DNA of 64,000 nt from Charina bottae (lineage: Eukaryota > Chordata > Lepidosauria > Squamata > Charinaidae): contig JALMGJ010000003.1 of the NCBI GenBank assembly GCA_023362775.1, positions 76,555,355-76,619,354 on the forward strand. Direction: 5' to 3'. Shown one piece after another: positions 46,172 through 57,900 of the stretch. The notes below the pieces were generated by a model. It was given only the letters and a program-made list of their open reading frames with translations, did not search any database and was not told the DNA's origin. Numbering within the stretch: the stretch's first letter is position 1; every line of letters begins with the position of its first letter. A program made the position numbers and the translations under genes.

Positions 46172-46327
46172 CAGGGTATAGTAAAAAAAAAGTAAAGATG
46201 GTGGTTGCAACAGTGTGATTGATGCTCTTTTTTATGCGTGTTGCATATAAAAATTCAAATTAAAAAACAGGCAGAGCCTTGATCACACCTTGGCCACCCT
46301 TCTGATTTTTTTGTTACCATACCCCTG
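46172..46327. mobile_element. Short palindromic DNA element, family D copy 1
   Basis: Starts CAGGGTATAGTAAAAAAAA and ends TTTTTGTTACCATACCCCTG; the middle has GATTGATGC / inverted GCCTTGATCAC. A related copy is at 61841-62000. The superfamily is unclear. Confidence 0.6.
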
Positions 46328-48179
46328 TCCATTTTCTTTGACTAATTCATAGGGTTTCATACTATTATGGCAAAAGGGGATAATCCAGACAATAACATCT
46401 CCCCCCCCCATACTTTCTTATTTAGAAAATGCGAGCATTTACGTTTTAAAATTAATCTTAAATTTACATATTTTCAAGTTGGAGTATGAAATATCAGAAG
46501 TCTGTCCTTTGCCATTTGTCTCATATCCTATACTCTCCTACTCTCCACAGAAATGAAATTCTACTTTTATGTCCTTTAGCATTTAAACATGTCATAAACA
46601 AATACAACTTAAATCTTCCCTGATGAGTCCATATTTTTTTTACTGGAAAGTGGTTTTGTTCCTTGATTTTAAAAAATCAGCAATAAGCAAGTGGCTTTAA
46701 AAAGTCAACTGTGAAGTTAAACTCAGTATTTAATAGTTAGATAGCCCATTGGTTCTTCAGTCGCTTTGCCCAGCCTTGAATGTTGCTTCTCTTCAGTTTG
46801 AACAGGTGAAGAAACAGATCAAGTATTTGATGTAGTTCTTTAAGTTTGCTTTAAGTTGGTTTTGTTTAATTGTGGTTTATTGAATACGCCACAATTGGCT
46901 GGGCTCACACATAATACTAAGTCGAAACTATGACCATCAAGAGAACATCAACAGTTGGGAGAGGGACAGTTACATTACAATAGCTTTTTATTTATTTGTT
47001 TGTTTATTTTCTATCCTGCCTTTATTTTTATAAATAACCCAAGGAGGCAAATTCCTTGGAATATATCTACAATTTAGAAGCTGGTGCAAGGAATGGAAAT
47101 AGTGATTGAGGTGGGATGTGGTAGGGGACTAAGAAGACCCCTAATTCTGTGTTTCACCCCAAGGTGTAAAATTACCATTATCTTCAAAATGCCCTCCCTG
47201 CCATCCCAGATTCTTCTTCTATTCACCAGCATAGTAAAGATAGCAAGCGGCCATGGTATTTTCTCCTTGAAATTGTATTAGGTCACTTGGCTGTTCAGAT
47301 GGACACAGTGAAGGAAACTAACATCCAAGAGAAGTCAATAGCAGTATCTGTTCTTTGCTATCAGCATCACTCACTTTGGAGAAAGCTCATACAGCAGAAC
47401 CGGGAAGGAGTAAGGATGGGTTCACACAACTCAGTAATCATAAACCATAGTTTATAAGCCATAATGGGTGTTCTCATGACATACCAAAACTAAACAAACC
47501 ACATTATAGCTTAGTACTTTTTATTGAACTAGTCAGAATCTATGTAGTGGGCCCAATTATTCTATAGTGGTGCAATCTGCTTCTTTTCCAATCTGAAGCT
47601 ATTGGGACTACAGTTCCCAGAATTCCCAGCTGGTGTGGTTAGCCAAGAGCCCTCATTTTGAAGGGGGATTACATAGGTCTATTAAGTGCCACTTGTCTTG
47701 GCTAAACATCAGCAGCTGAAACTCCAGGATGCTAAACTCCAAAGGTAGAAAGTGATGTGCAGCTTCTTGAAGGAAACATTGGCTCTTTCATCAGATTTAG
47801 CTGAGTTGCCAGTTTGTACTACTAGCCAGTATCAGCTGAAGCTCAGTTTATTCTTGCAGCTCATTAAAAAGAATGTCAGAAATTAGATGTTATCAGAAAT
47901 CTCTATGGCTGATAATTGGCTTAGTTAACAGCCTGTGAGGAAAAGCAATGATATTTGAGAGTTCATTAATTCATAATGAGTGCATGTAATTTGACAGTGG
48001 CTCTGTGGCAGATAACAGTATTTTTAGACCTCATAATTACCTTTCACACTCATGGTGTTTTTGTACCCAATAACTTTTGTTGTCAATGTGCCATTTCATA
48101 CTTGGTCTTAATTGTTCCAAACTGCGGTCAAGGATACTTCTGACCTTAAAAACAATTATGGCTTAACAATAATTACTTC

Positions 48180-48434
48180 AGACGGAGTGAGCTCCCGCAC
48201 TCGCCCCAGCTCTTGCCAACCTAGCAATTCGAAAGCATGCAAATGCAAGTAGATGAATAGGTACCACTTCGGTGGGAAGGTAACAGCGTTCCGTGTGCGT
48301 CATGCCAGCCACATGACCGCAGAAGCGTCTTCGGACAACGCTGGCTCTTTGGCTAACAAACAGAGATGGGCACCGGCCCCTAGAGTCGGACACGACTGCA
48401 CAAATGTGCGGGGGGAACCTTTACCTTTACCTTT
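48180..48434 (+). mobile_element. Sauria SINE, 5' truncated
   Basis: Starts after the tRNA-like head (GACGGAGTGAGCTCCCGCAC) and is intact to the terminal (ACCTTT)n. Confidence 0.9.
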
Positions 48435-48879
48435 TTATATGAAATAGGGTGGCCCATAAAATGTAATTAAAAACATGTAAGATGTTTAATACAGTCAATA
48501 ACAAAACAGCATTGACTTTAACAGTAAGAGACGATAAATACATAACCTGTAGCCCACACGAACAAAGTCAAGATATACTAGCTTAAAATGCCTCACCAAA
48601 CAGATTTTGACCTGGTGCTGAAGACTATAATTTTGGCACCTCTTGTACTACCAGCAAGCACCATGAAAAGATTCAGAAAATAAAAATACATAGACTTCAG
48701 TTAGTATCTTCATTTTTAATAATATTAAAACTCTGCTTCCAATAAGCCTGTATCTGCTGCAAAATAAAAGATTAACTCTTAGTTTACTATATACCCTTTC
48801 CATTTTTATTTCAAACCTAACTCCTCCTCCTCCTCCCCCGCCCTGCCTGGACTAGTCCTGCAGTTTTCTCAGCAAGGCT

Positions 48880-48960
48880 TTTCAGAAGTGGTTTGCCATG
48901 GCCTCCTTCCTAGGGATGAGAAAAAGCCGGATGCCTCTTAGCCACTGCACCAAACTGGCT
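48880..48960 (-). mobile_element. tRNA-derived SINE fragment
   Basis: GAGCCAGTTTGGTGCAGTGG on the minus strand and CATGGCAAACCACTTCTG remain; the centre is deleted. Confidence 0.55.
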
Positions 48961-49795
48961 CTCTAAACTTCTATTACAGTTAGTTAAACTGGAGTTGACA
49001 GCAGGTGGCAGCACCTACTGACTTTGGCTGATGTTGGAAGCTAACAGGTTGGCCCTCATTAACCCTTCAATGGGGACCACCTGGGATTGCTGATTCATAT
49101 TTGAATGGAAAATTAAGAACATAGGAATAGTATGTGAATTTAGAACATCAGAATAACCTGCTGAATCAGGCCAAGTCCCGTCTTGGTCTAGTAATTTGTT
49201 TCTCTGTGGTCAACCAAATGCCTCTGGTGTGCTCACAAGTAGCGGGTAGAAACAAACCCCCTTCCCCCTGTTGTTCTATGCAACTAGTATTTGGAGGCAT
49301 GCTGCTTTGGACCCTGAGGTAACATTGTGTCTTCAAGACAAGTAGCACTTAATAGACCTATGTAATCCTCCTTCAAAATGAGGGCTCTTGGCTAGACACC
49401 CTGATACTATAATAGCTGATAAAATTAGAAATGGGGCATATCGGTTTGTGAATCACCTACTGGATTTGTTTCATTGACAATAGGCTTTATAGACAAAAGG
49501 ATATTGGTCTTAATACAAGATGCAGTTAATTTACAGAAGTCATTGCTACAACTTTTTGTGCTGGTGGCTAAACACAGTTTTTTAAAAGAAATAGATTAAA
49601 GAAAAATAACCTCTCATTACGTAAAACCTGTAGCTGCATGGCTGTATGTAGCCTCCCAAGGTTTTGATGTGGCCTTCAGAGTTCTTCCAAAAAGTACTGA
49701 AGGATTGTAAATTTGATATGACAACTGGGGGGAGTGATTAAATGCATGGGTGTTAACTATACTAACTATACATGCTTTCATTTTAATCCACTTTA

Positions 49796-50668
49796 ATCCA
49801 CATGGACAGACTCAACCATACTTTCAGCTGGGAAACAGTGAGCATCCTAGACCAAGCCAAACCAAAAAACACTAGGGCATAGCTTTCCAAACTGTGTGTC
49901 GCAACACAGTACTGTGTCGCCTGCGGGGCCCAGGTGTGCCGCGCAAAAACCCGGAAGCGCTGATGGCGCACCGCACGTGCAGCAGCGTGCACGGCAGTGG
50001 GCCATCAGCGCTTCCGGGTTTTCGTGCGGCACACCAGGACACTGCCGCTGCCTCCGCTGCGCATGAAAACCCAGAAGCGCCGCCACTGTGGCGGCGCGCG
50101 AAAACCCAAAAGCACCACGGCGGTGGTGGTGCGCGAAAACCCAGAAGCACCACGGTGGCGGCGCTTCCAGGTTTTCACCCGCCGCCGTTGGTGCGTCGCC
50201 AACTGAAAAATTTGGAAAGCCCTGCACTAGGGAATTCCTGGAAGCTTGGCACTCAGACTTGTCAGCCATCAACAGGCACATAGAGGTAAACAACATTTAC
50301 ATACCATTCAAAAGAGACAATAAAAAAGCTAAAACGGAAACAAAAAGACCAGAACACCTCCTTGCCAGCAATCAACACCCAGATAAGCAAAGATTAACAC
50401 CAGGATTAACACCAGATGAACAATCAAGCAGTATACAATACCCTAATCAAGGAACTACCAACTCAGTCAAACAATCAAGCAGTAAACAACAGCCTAATCA
50501 AGGAACTACAAAGGAGAAAACAACACACCACCAACACTGTCAGGGCAAACTACTGTATATAAACAGAGAGCAAACCCCACTCCCTTCTAGCACTGAAGAT
50601 GCTGCCTAGTCGGGCAATAAAATGTCTGCAGGAAAACAACCAAGCTCAGAGAACACCAAGGACTCCAC
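49796..50668 (+). mobile_element. Penelope-like retroelement, 5' truncated, with nested insertion
   Basis: Flanked by an 11-bp duplication AATCCACTTTA (49785-49795, 50669-50679). On the plus strand one frame reads up to CLDQAKPKN-type sequence, is interrupted by a hAT element (49878-50224 plus duplication), and resumes TREFLEAWHSDLSAINRHIE, a Penelope C-terminal region after the GIY-YIG domain. The 3' part holds GAAGATGCTGCCTAGTCGGG and AAACAACCAAGCTCAGAGA, familiar from Penelope-like 3' ends. No reverse transcriptase remains. Confidence 0.75.
49878..50224 (+). mobile_element. Short nonautonomous hAT element, family A copy 5, nested in Penelope-like element
   Basis: Starts CATAGCTTTCCAAACTGTG, ends TTTGGAAAGCCCTG, perfect 8-bp duplication CACTAGGG. 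The longest copy (347 bp), with several GCGAAAACCCAGAAGC units in the core. Confidence 0.9.
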
Positions 50669-51328
50669 AATCCACTTTAGTTTTGTATTGGTTCTGCCCC
50701 TCTTTGAAACATTGGCACCAGCTTGCCCCTTAAAGACCAAATATGTCTCTCAACCTGCAGAAAGTTACACATCCTTAAGTTAAATGGGATTCAGAAATAA
50801 TACAGTTCAGGGTCTCAAAGGCTATGACTGTTGCTTATGTCCCTTGCTTGCATCTGGTTCACAATGATTAAAAATGAGGTGGTTCCTCATTTCAGCAGAC
50901 CTTTCAGCAGATGGAGTGCATCTCATCAAAGAGCCTGTTCTGCAGGTATAACGATGTCTGCCTGACATCAATGCTTGGTCTGCCTAATATACCAATATAT
51001 AAGGTCTGCCTTTCTTTTCTTTTGCTCAAACTCTGTTGAGATGGAACTGGGATTCATACCACTTAAAGTTATGTTCTGTATAACATCTTAATTCCTTTTA
51101 GGCCTCATAGTTAGAATATAGTGATGTGAGATGCCAGTTGACTAGTATTCAAAGCAGAGTCTTGAAAGAGAAATGGATCAGCCCTGATTTATGTTATATA
51201 TGCTACGTCTGATAGCCACACAGCATATCCAATAGGGCCGCTACATTCTTCTACTATTCCTGCCTGTTTCAAAATACCAGATTATGGGGTTAAAGTATCA
51301 TTCAATGGCATTACACTGGTCCACTATT

Positions 51329-51648
51329 TTAAAGTATCCCTGAATCAATGACTGTGTCTTCATAAGGCTGGTAGAATTCTTTCATATTTCCTAGTTGCAT
51401 CTGGATCCGGGCAGCATTCGAAGCTGGCATGCTCTGGGGACTGTGACTCAAGATGGTGGTTTTATGGCTGCAGAGGCTCCCATTGGATTGCTGCCTCTTG
51501 AGGTTGGAATGAAGACTCCCGCAGTAGGAGAAAAAGTGGAGGACATCATAAAAGAGGTGCCCGCTGAAAAACATGTAAATCCAGGGATTACAGCAGCTGC
51601 TAAGGCTGGCCAGCAACATAGTGATGGTGAAAGTCACATCGCTTGACT
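51329..51648 (-). CDS. AVPR1B: AVPR1B exon 2 (TM7 and cytoplasmic tail)
   Basis: 320 bp after acceptor CTTCAG at 51649. It encodes TM7 with [10 protein letters not shown], then a tail of about 80 residues that is serine-rich and has two adjacent cysteine-containing stretches, including FFSYCGS, that could be palmitoylated. It ends at a TAA codon. Confidence 0.93.
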
Positions 51649-54600
51649 CTGAAGCAGAGAGAGAAATAAAGTGAGACATTTTCTTTTTCAGATCTGTATC
51701 CACAATAATAAGAACAGTTGAGTGAGCTTCTGGGGATAATGAATCATGATCAAATAAAAGTATATCTGTATCACACTCTATGCATATCATGGATACAGTT
51801 ATTGCATCTTGGCACATGTGTACAGAGTAAAAATACTCACCTGTGTTAATGATCACGTAATCATCAACATGTAAACGTGATTTTTTTAAAAAAAAACATG
51901 AAAATGTTCCTGCCGTCCGGAAGTATGGCGTCCCCTCCCTCCAGAACTGTGCTCAACTCCTTCCTTCCAATTTTAGGAAGGTAGTCAAGTCCTTTCTCTT
52001 TTAGCCAAGCATTTTCAAGTTGAACTAGTTGACAGTCATGATTTTTTAATTTTTTAAAAAATTGCAGTTAGCTGTCTTACATGTACAGAAGGGGTGAATA
52101 ATAATAATAATAGTGTATTAATATGCAAACATATGTAAATATTTGCCATACTAATGTTCATTTCATTTCACACTTATTACAGACATGATCATGATGATAA
52201 TTTCTCTAGAAACGTAGTGTATGGTTCTCAGCGGCCTCCTGCTTCCACTTCAACTCTAAACTGTACCACCAAGCTCCCCAAAATGATTTGAAAAGAAGGC
52301 AATCACACCCACATGACTCTTCATCTCCTGCAGCTCTCCAGGAGGTCCAGAGGCTGCACTGTGGTCCTCAATCACTCAAAGGTTGCTCACCCCAGCATTA
52401 GTCATATATTTTTAGAACTTCAAAAATACACACAAATCATAATCGATAAAGGGATGTGTTCCAAGGATTATAGAAAACTGTAAAAAGTATAGAGAAAGGG
52501 AAGATTAAAAAAAACTGAAAACAATAGTGCAATTATTTTGCACTTTTTTACATTTGTAAAGACTGAATTAGTACCTTGAAATATATTCCTGAAATTTTCC
52601 TTCACGCTAATTTTAAAATCTTAAGAACTGCCATTTGCGCCATAAAATAGTTTAAAGGTAAAGTAAAGGTTCCCCCCGCACATTTGTGCAGTCGTGTCCG
52701 ACTCTAGGGGCCGGTGCTCATCTCCGTTTGTTAGCCGAAGAACCAGCATTGTTCAAAGACGCTTCCGCGGTCATGTGGCTGGCATGACGCACACGGAACG
52801 CTGTTACCTTCCCACCGAAGTGGTACCTATTAATCTACTTGCATTTGCATGCTTTCGAATTGCTAGGTTGGCAAGAGCTGGGGCTAGTGTGGGAGCTCAC
52901 TCTGCACGCAGGGCTAGGGATTCGAACCTCCGAACTTGCAATCTTCCGATCGACAAGCCTGGCGTCTTACCCGCTGAGCCACCACGCCCCACTATAAAAT
53001 AGTTTACATGAGAATTAAAATCAAGTGCACTTATTTTAGTTATGTACATCCAGTTGGTATGATGTTCTGAGGGTGCTTTGTGGTGAAGCTGCTGTTAATT
53101 ATGTTATTCTGAATATTAACATAAAAAGGAAATGAGGGGCCTCTCAAATTCTTGCAGTTCAAAATAACAAAAGGTATCACAGGGCTATTATTACCATAGA
53201 TCTTACTAACAATGTTTCTCGTATTATCATCAGTAGCCCACTTTCCATTTTAAAGCCCACGAGGTGTGTGTGCCGTCTGTTTGATGTGGTATACGTCCAG
53301 CCCCAGCAATGGACCGATTTCTAAACATTTCAATGCATGAGCACATTTGTTTTCCCCCTGTGATTCAGGGAACCCTGAAGCTTCTTGGAATTTTTTCTGA
53401 GGGACAAATTTTTACCCTGTTTACCTTGCCTTTCACAGAAAGATAACAAAATGATAGACAAGCTTTTTATAAGAGAGTTTGCCTTTGTTGGGATAAATTA
53501 AGATCTCTCCCTGCCCTCCATGTTGTCTTCCCCCAGAACAGGTAAAGGAAGCCCCAATTGTTAAAAAAAAGGTTACAAAACAGAATGAGTTTGATAATGC
53601 CAGAGATTAAGATGGAAAAGGAAGCCCAACTGCTCAGACAAAGGATTCCCTTCCAATTCAATCGGAAACCTTGGAACACAAAAGGTCAGCTCATTCATAG
53701 AACTTAGCCAGCCCATTCAGGTAGACCTTCTTCCCCAGCCAAACAGATCTCCATAATTGAATAACAAAAGATTCCTTCCAAGGTGCACATTCCAAGCAGT
53801 AGACAAAGCCACAGCCCGCAGGGAACACAGACAGGAAACACAAACAGCAGGGGGCCCAACCACAGAGCGCCTCCTCTCGGAAAGCCGGCAAATTACACTT
53901 CTCTCAAGTTCCTAGGGGATGGGAACACCTTTGCATAGCAATGACCAAGCTCTCCTATATAAATGGCCTGTGGGGGAAATACAGGTGTGGCCACCTTCCA
54001 ACCAGCATACTCCGTACTTTGCACTCTGTATATGCTCTTGGGAAATAAACCAGCAAACCTCTGTTCCAGCAACTGCCTGCGTCAATTCATTCCCGGCTTG
54101 GGACGAACCTTGGTAAGATTCCTTCTAACACCTTCTTGCCACAGATCTCCCATTTGGAATGTGCAAATGCTGGGAAGAATTTTGACAACTTTTACACCAG
54201 ATGTGGGCAAAAGAAAGACATTTGGGTGCTTTGCAGTTGGTTGGCAGAGATTTCTGACTCCAGGTTGTTTAACAATCGTAAAAGCAACAACAACAAAAGA
54301 GGCTCCTGTTGTTCAGGCTTGTAACTGGTTCAAGGCCCTGAAGAGCAAAGGACTCATGTACCTGAAGATACACACCTGGGGCTGCTCTAAAGTTCTTCTC
54401 GCTGTGTGCAGTGGGAGGGAAAAGACAAACCATTAAAGCATACTGGTAGGAAGTGATAGGAGAGGTGTTAATGGTCTTATTCCCTCACTTCTGTCTGGCT
54501 GGTTTGCCACTGGCAAACTACAAACTCTCTCAGTACCTATGAAATTTGAGATAGAGGTAAGAATTGCCCCAATAATCTGTATTCTTGAAAGATCTGTCTA

Positions 54601-54872
54601 TTTATTCTTCCTTTCTGAGTGCAGGCTATCAGAGTTTTCCGTATGTGCCTGCATACCAGATCTGGTAATCTTAATTATATATATGCAATCAAGATTACAC
54701 AGTGGTGTTTCAAGATCCAGAAGGAGAAGGAGGAGGAGAAGAAGGAGGAGAAGAAGGTGAAGAATCAAGATTACACAGTCACAAGCAACTGAATGTTTAA
54801 CAACAACCCAAAAGGCCACTAGATGTCAGCAAAGAGATTGTTGTTGTTTAAATTGTTTGCTGACATCTAGTG

Positions 54873-54939
<67 letters not shown>

Positions 54940-57900
54940 AACACAAACAAATAAGGGGGATTGTCCTTTTAATGTCTAAAACATGGGTGTCCAACCTTTT
55001 GGCTTCCCTGGGCCACATTGAGTGAAGAGGAATTGTCTTGGGCCACACATAAAATATATAATATAGTTAATGTATATAAGTAATAAAACTTCATTTATTT
55101 TTTTATATTTTTATTATAAAATTTAAAAAACGAGGGCAACATAAAACTAGTGGGATATTTGACCTTGTTTTTGTGAAACTAATGCATCAATGTCTGGTTC
55201 GATGAAAGTGGTTGCAATCCTCAGTGAGTTCTCAAGGTGCTCATCAGAAATTTTAATTCTAATTTTACTCTTTGTGTGCTTCATCCTTGAAAATAGTTGC
55301 TCACAAATGTACATGCTGCCAAAAAGTGATGTCATGATTGTGATGTCGTGATTGTGAAGCGAGGGATATTTTTCTCTGGGAAGATAGGTCTTATAAAAGT
55401 CCAGTAGAGAGACATGATCAATTTTTTCTTTGAGTTGAATATCTGATTGCAACTCTATGCATTTCCATTTGAAGATTCAGAGGTAATGTCAACTTAAAAT
55501 GGAGTCGAAAATATACCAAAATATTGATGATTTTTCCGGAAATCTTGAAACCTGTTCTCAAATTCCTGTATCAAACCGAAAAGCAAGGCTGCATATTTCT
55601 CACTGTTCACAGGACTGTGGTTAGCCAACATATTAAAATGTATAAAATTATTTTCCATAACTTGAGCTTGCCATACTTTAGTTTCATTTCAAATGCTGTT
55701 ATGGTTTGAAACATTGCAGTGATAAGTTGGTTTTCACCTTGAAGACACATGTTTAACTCATTTAAATGAGCGGTCAAATCCACCAAAAAATGCTAAATCT
55801 GTGAGCCATTTTTCATCTTCAAGTTCTGGCAGAAATTTTCTTTTTGATCCCATAAACGACTTGATCTCATTTCGCAAATCATAAAATCTTTTCAGCATTT
55901 TACCCTGACTTAGCCACCTTGCTTCAGAAAAGTAAAAGATGTCCCCATAATCAGCATCCATACTTTTAAGGAACTCCTGGAATTGGCAATGATTCAATCC
56001 CTTGGCCCTTATGTGGCTGCATTACTAGCTGTTCAGGGCTGCATGCGGCCCGCAGACCATGGGTTGGACACGCCTGGTCTAAAATATCATGCAAACATTG
56101 TTATTTTGTTAAAGCTCAATATGGTAAGTCACTATCAGACACATGCATCAGACTCAAGCAGTTTCACACATAATTCTTTGAAAAATCTGTAAAACGATTT
56201 ACATAAATAAGATCCTCCCCATGGAAAAGTAGGACAACCTAAGGGTAGAACTCAAATGGGCATTGTACTTCAGTCATTTGAAAAATAACAGCCAATTATA
56301 TCAGGAAGAGTTTTAGGAAGACAGTGAATACCCTGTCTCTAAAAATGCATATTTCCCTGTCTCTATCGCTTGAACTAGGGGAACCAGAAATGTGGTCCGT
56401 CATGTGTAACAAGAATTTTCTTGTGTAGCTCAGGAGATGAGCAGTTGATTTATTCTGGTGGAAAGATGGTGTTCTGCCTCTTCTGAGTCCCAATTCTGTT
56501 TAGTAAAACCTCGCCGTTCACAGAAAATATAGCATTTTTTTCTCCAGCATGTTCTCACTTACTGCAGTTTCTTGAGGTTTGTGGGGAATAAAAATGAAGG
56601 ATGTTGAACTTAAGGAAATAAAGCTGACATAATAAAGTGGCATATACATACACAGGAGAGGAAGAAAATACAGTAATTCAGACTCCTTCTTGAGTTCCTT
56701 TGTGAAATGAATGCAATTGGAAACAAAACTTGTGAGAAATAAACGCTGGTCAGTATGCTGGAGCTTTTTGTGTTTCAACACCCCAAATCATTACAATGCA
56801 AGCCCACTGAAAGAGGTAGACATTTCCCCCCAAAATTGTTAGTGGTCCATCTGAATGTCTTTTGAACTATGAATTTTTAGTTTTCATTCTTGCAATCTCC
56901 AGAAAGTGTGACAGTATGGATTAATAAAACCCAAGGGAAATTTTGGGCTTTTCTAATAAACAGAATTGGACAGGCAATAGCACTAGGGGATTAAGATTGT
57001 TTCTTGCTGGAAGAAGCGTTGCTGCTTGATACTTGACAGGGAGTGGTCCTTCTCTAACAAGCACTCCACTTCTTTCCAATATCAAGGACACATAGCTGTT
57101 AAAACCAACTTACTAAAAATAGCATGCCAGACTTTGGCACATCCAGAGCCCAGTCAAACTCAACACGTTCTGGAGATTGAACTCTGTATAAAACAAAACT
57201 ATATATTTAAACAATGGAATTACAATCCAGAGAACAAAGGAAGATGATGGGGAAAAATTCACAGTGAACAGACTGATCTTCCATCACCTTAAGGTAAAGG
57301 TAAAGGTTCCCGCCGCACATTTTGTGCAGTCGTGTCCGACTCTAGGGGCCGGTGCTCGTCTCTGTTTGATAGCCGAAGAGCCAGCGTTGTCCAAAGACGC
57401 TTCCACGGTCATGTGGCCGCATGACGCGCACGGAACCCTGTTACCTACCCACCGAAGTATTACCCACCTATTAATCTACTTGCATTTGCATGCTTTCGAA
57501 TTGCTAGGTTGGCAAGAGCTGGGGCGAGTGCAGGAGCTCACTCTGCACGCAGGGCTAGGGATTCGAACCTCCGAACTTGCGATCTTCCGATCGACAAGCC
57601 TGGCGTCCTACTCACTGAGCCACCACGCCCCTCCTTAGTTATTGGCTATTTCTTCACCAGCAACCTGGAGTATTCAAGCTCCTGTAATGCCAAAAGGCGA
57701 CAGGAACACTATAATAGAAGCAACTATGTTCATAAGTACAAGTAATTTTTACAAGATGACAAAACACACTTCCTTTAGGTTCCACATGCACTTTTTTTAG
57801 ATCTTTCCATTTAATCTATAATACCTGGAGGGATGCTGAGAACAAGAGGCTCCTGGTAAGAGGGTGAGTAGTGCTCTTTTCCACTTCAACCTGTCAGGTT

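Larger units (their letters stand above)
33853..51328. other. Intergenic between CTSE and AVPR1B
   Basis: About 17 kb made mostly of LINE, SINE, hAT, Penelope-like and L1-like insertions listed separately. Human has RHEX in the corresponding interval; I see no recognisable RHEX exon here. Confidence 0.6.
54982..56076 (-). mobile_element. hAT (Charlie-like) transposon with transposase remnants
   Basis: 1095 bp with ends CATGGGTGTCCAACC / GGTTGGACACGCCTG and a perfect 8-bp duplication GTCTAAAA (54974-54981, 56077-56084). Two minus-strand transposase pieces remain: 55997-55758 ([36 protein letters not shown]) and 55452-55147 ([16 protein letters not shown], the dimerisation region). They are separated by non-open sequence, so the copy is inactive. 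Confidence 0.88.

Noticed and set aside
45775..46218. 147-codon plus-strand frame
   Set aside because: It starts inside the 140-bp direct repeat and ends in a DNA element; no recognisable domain or splice context.
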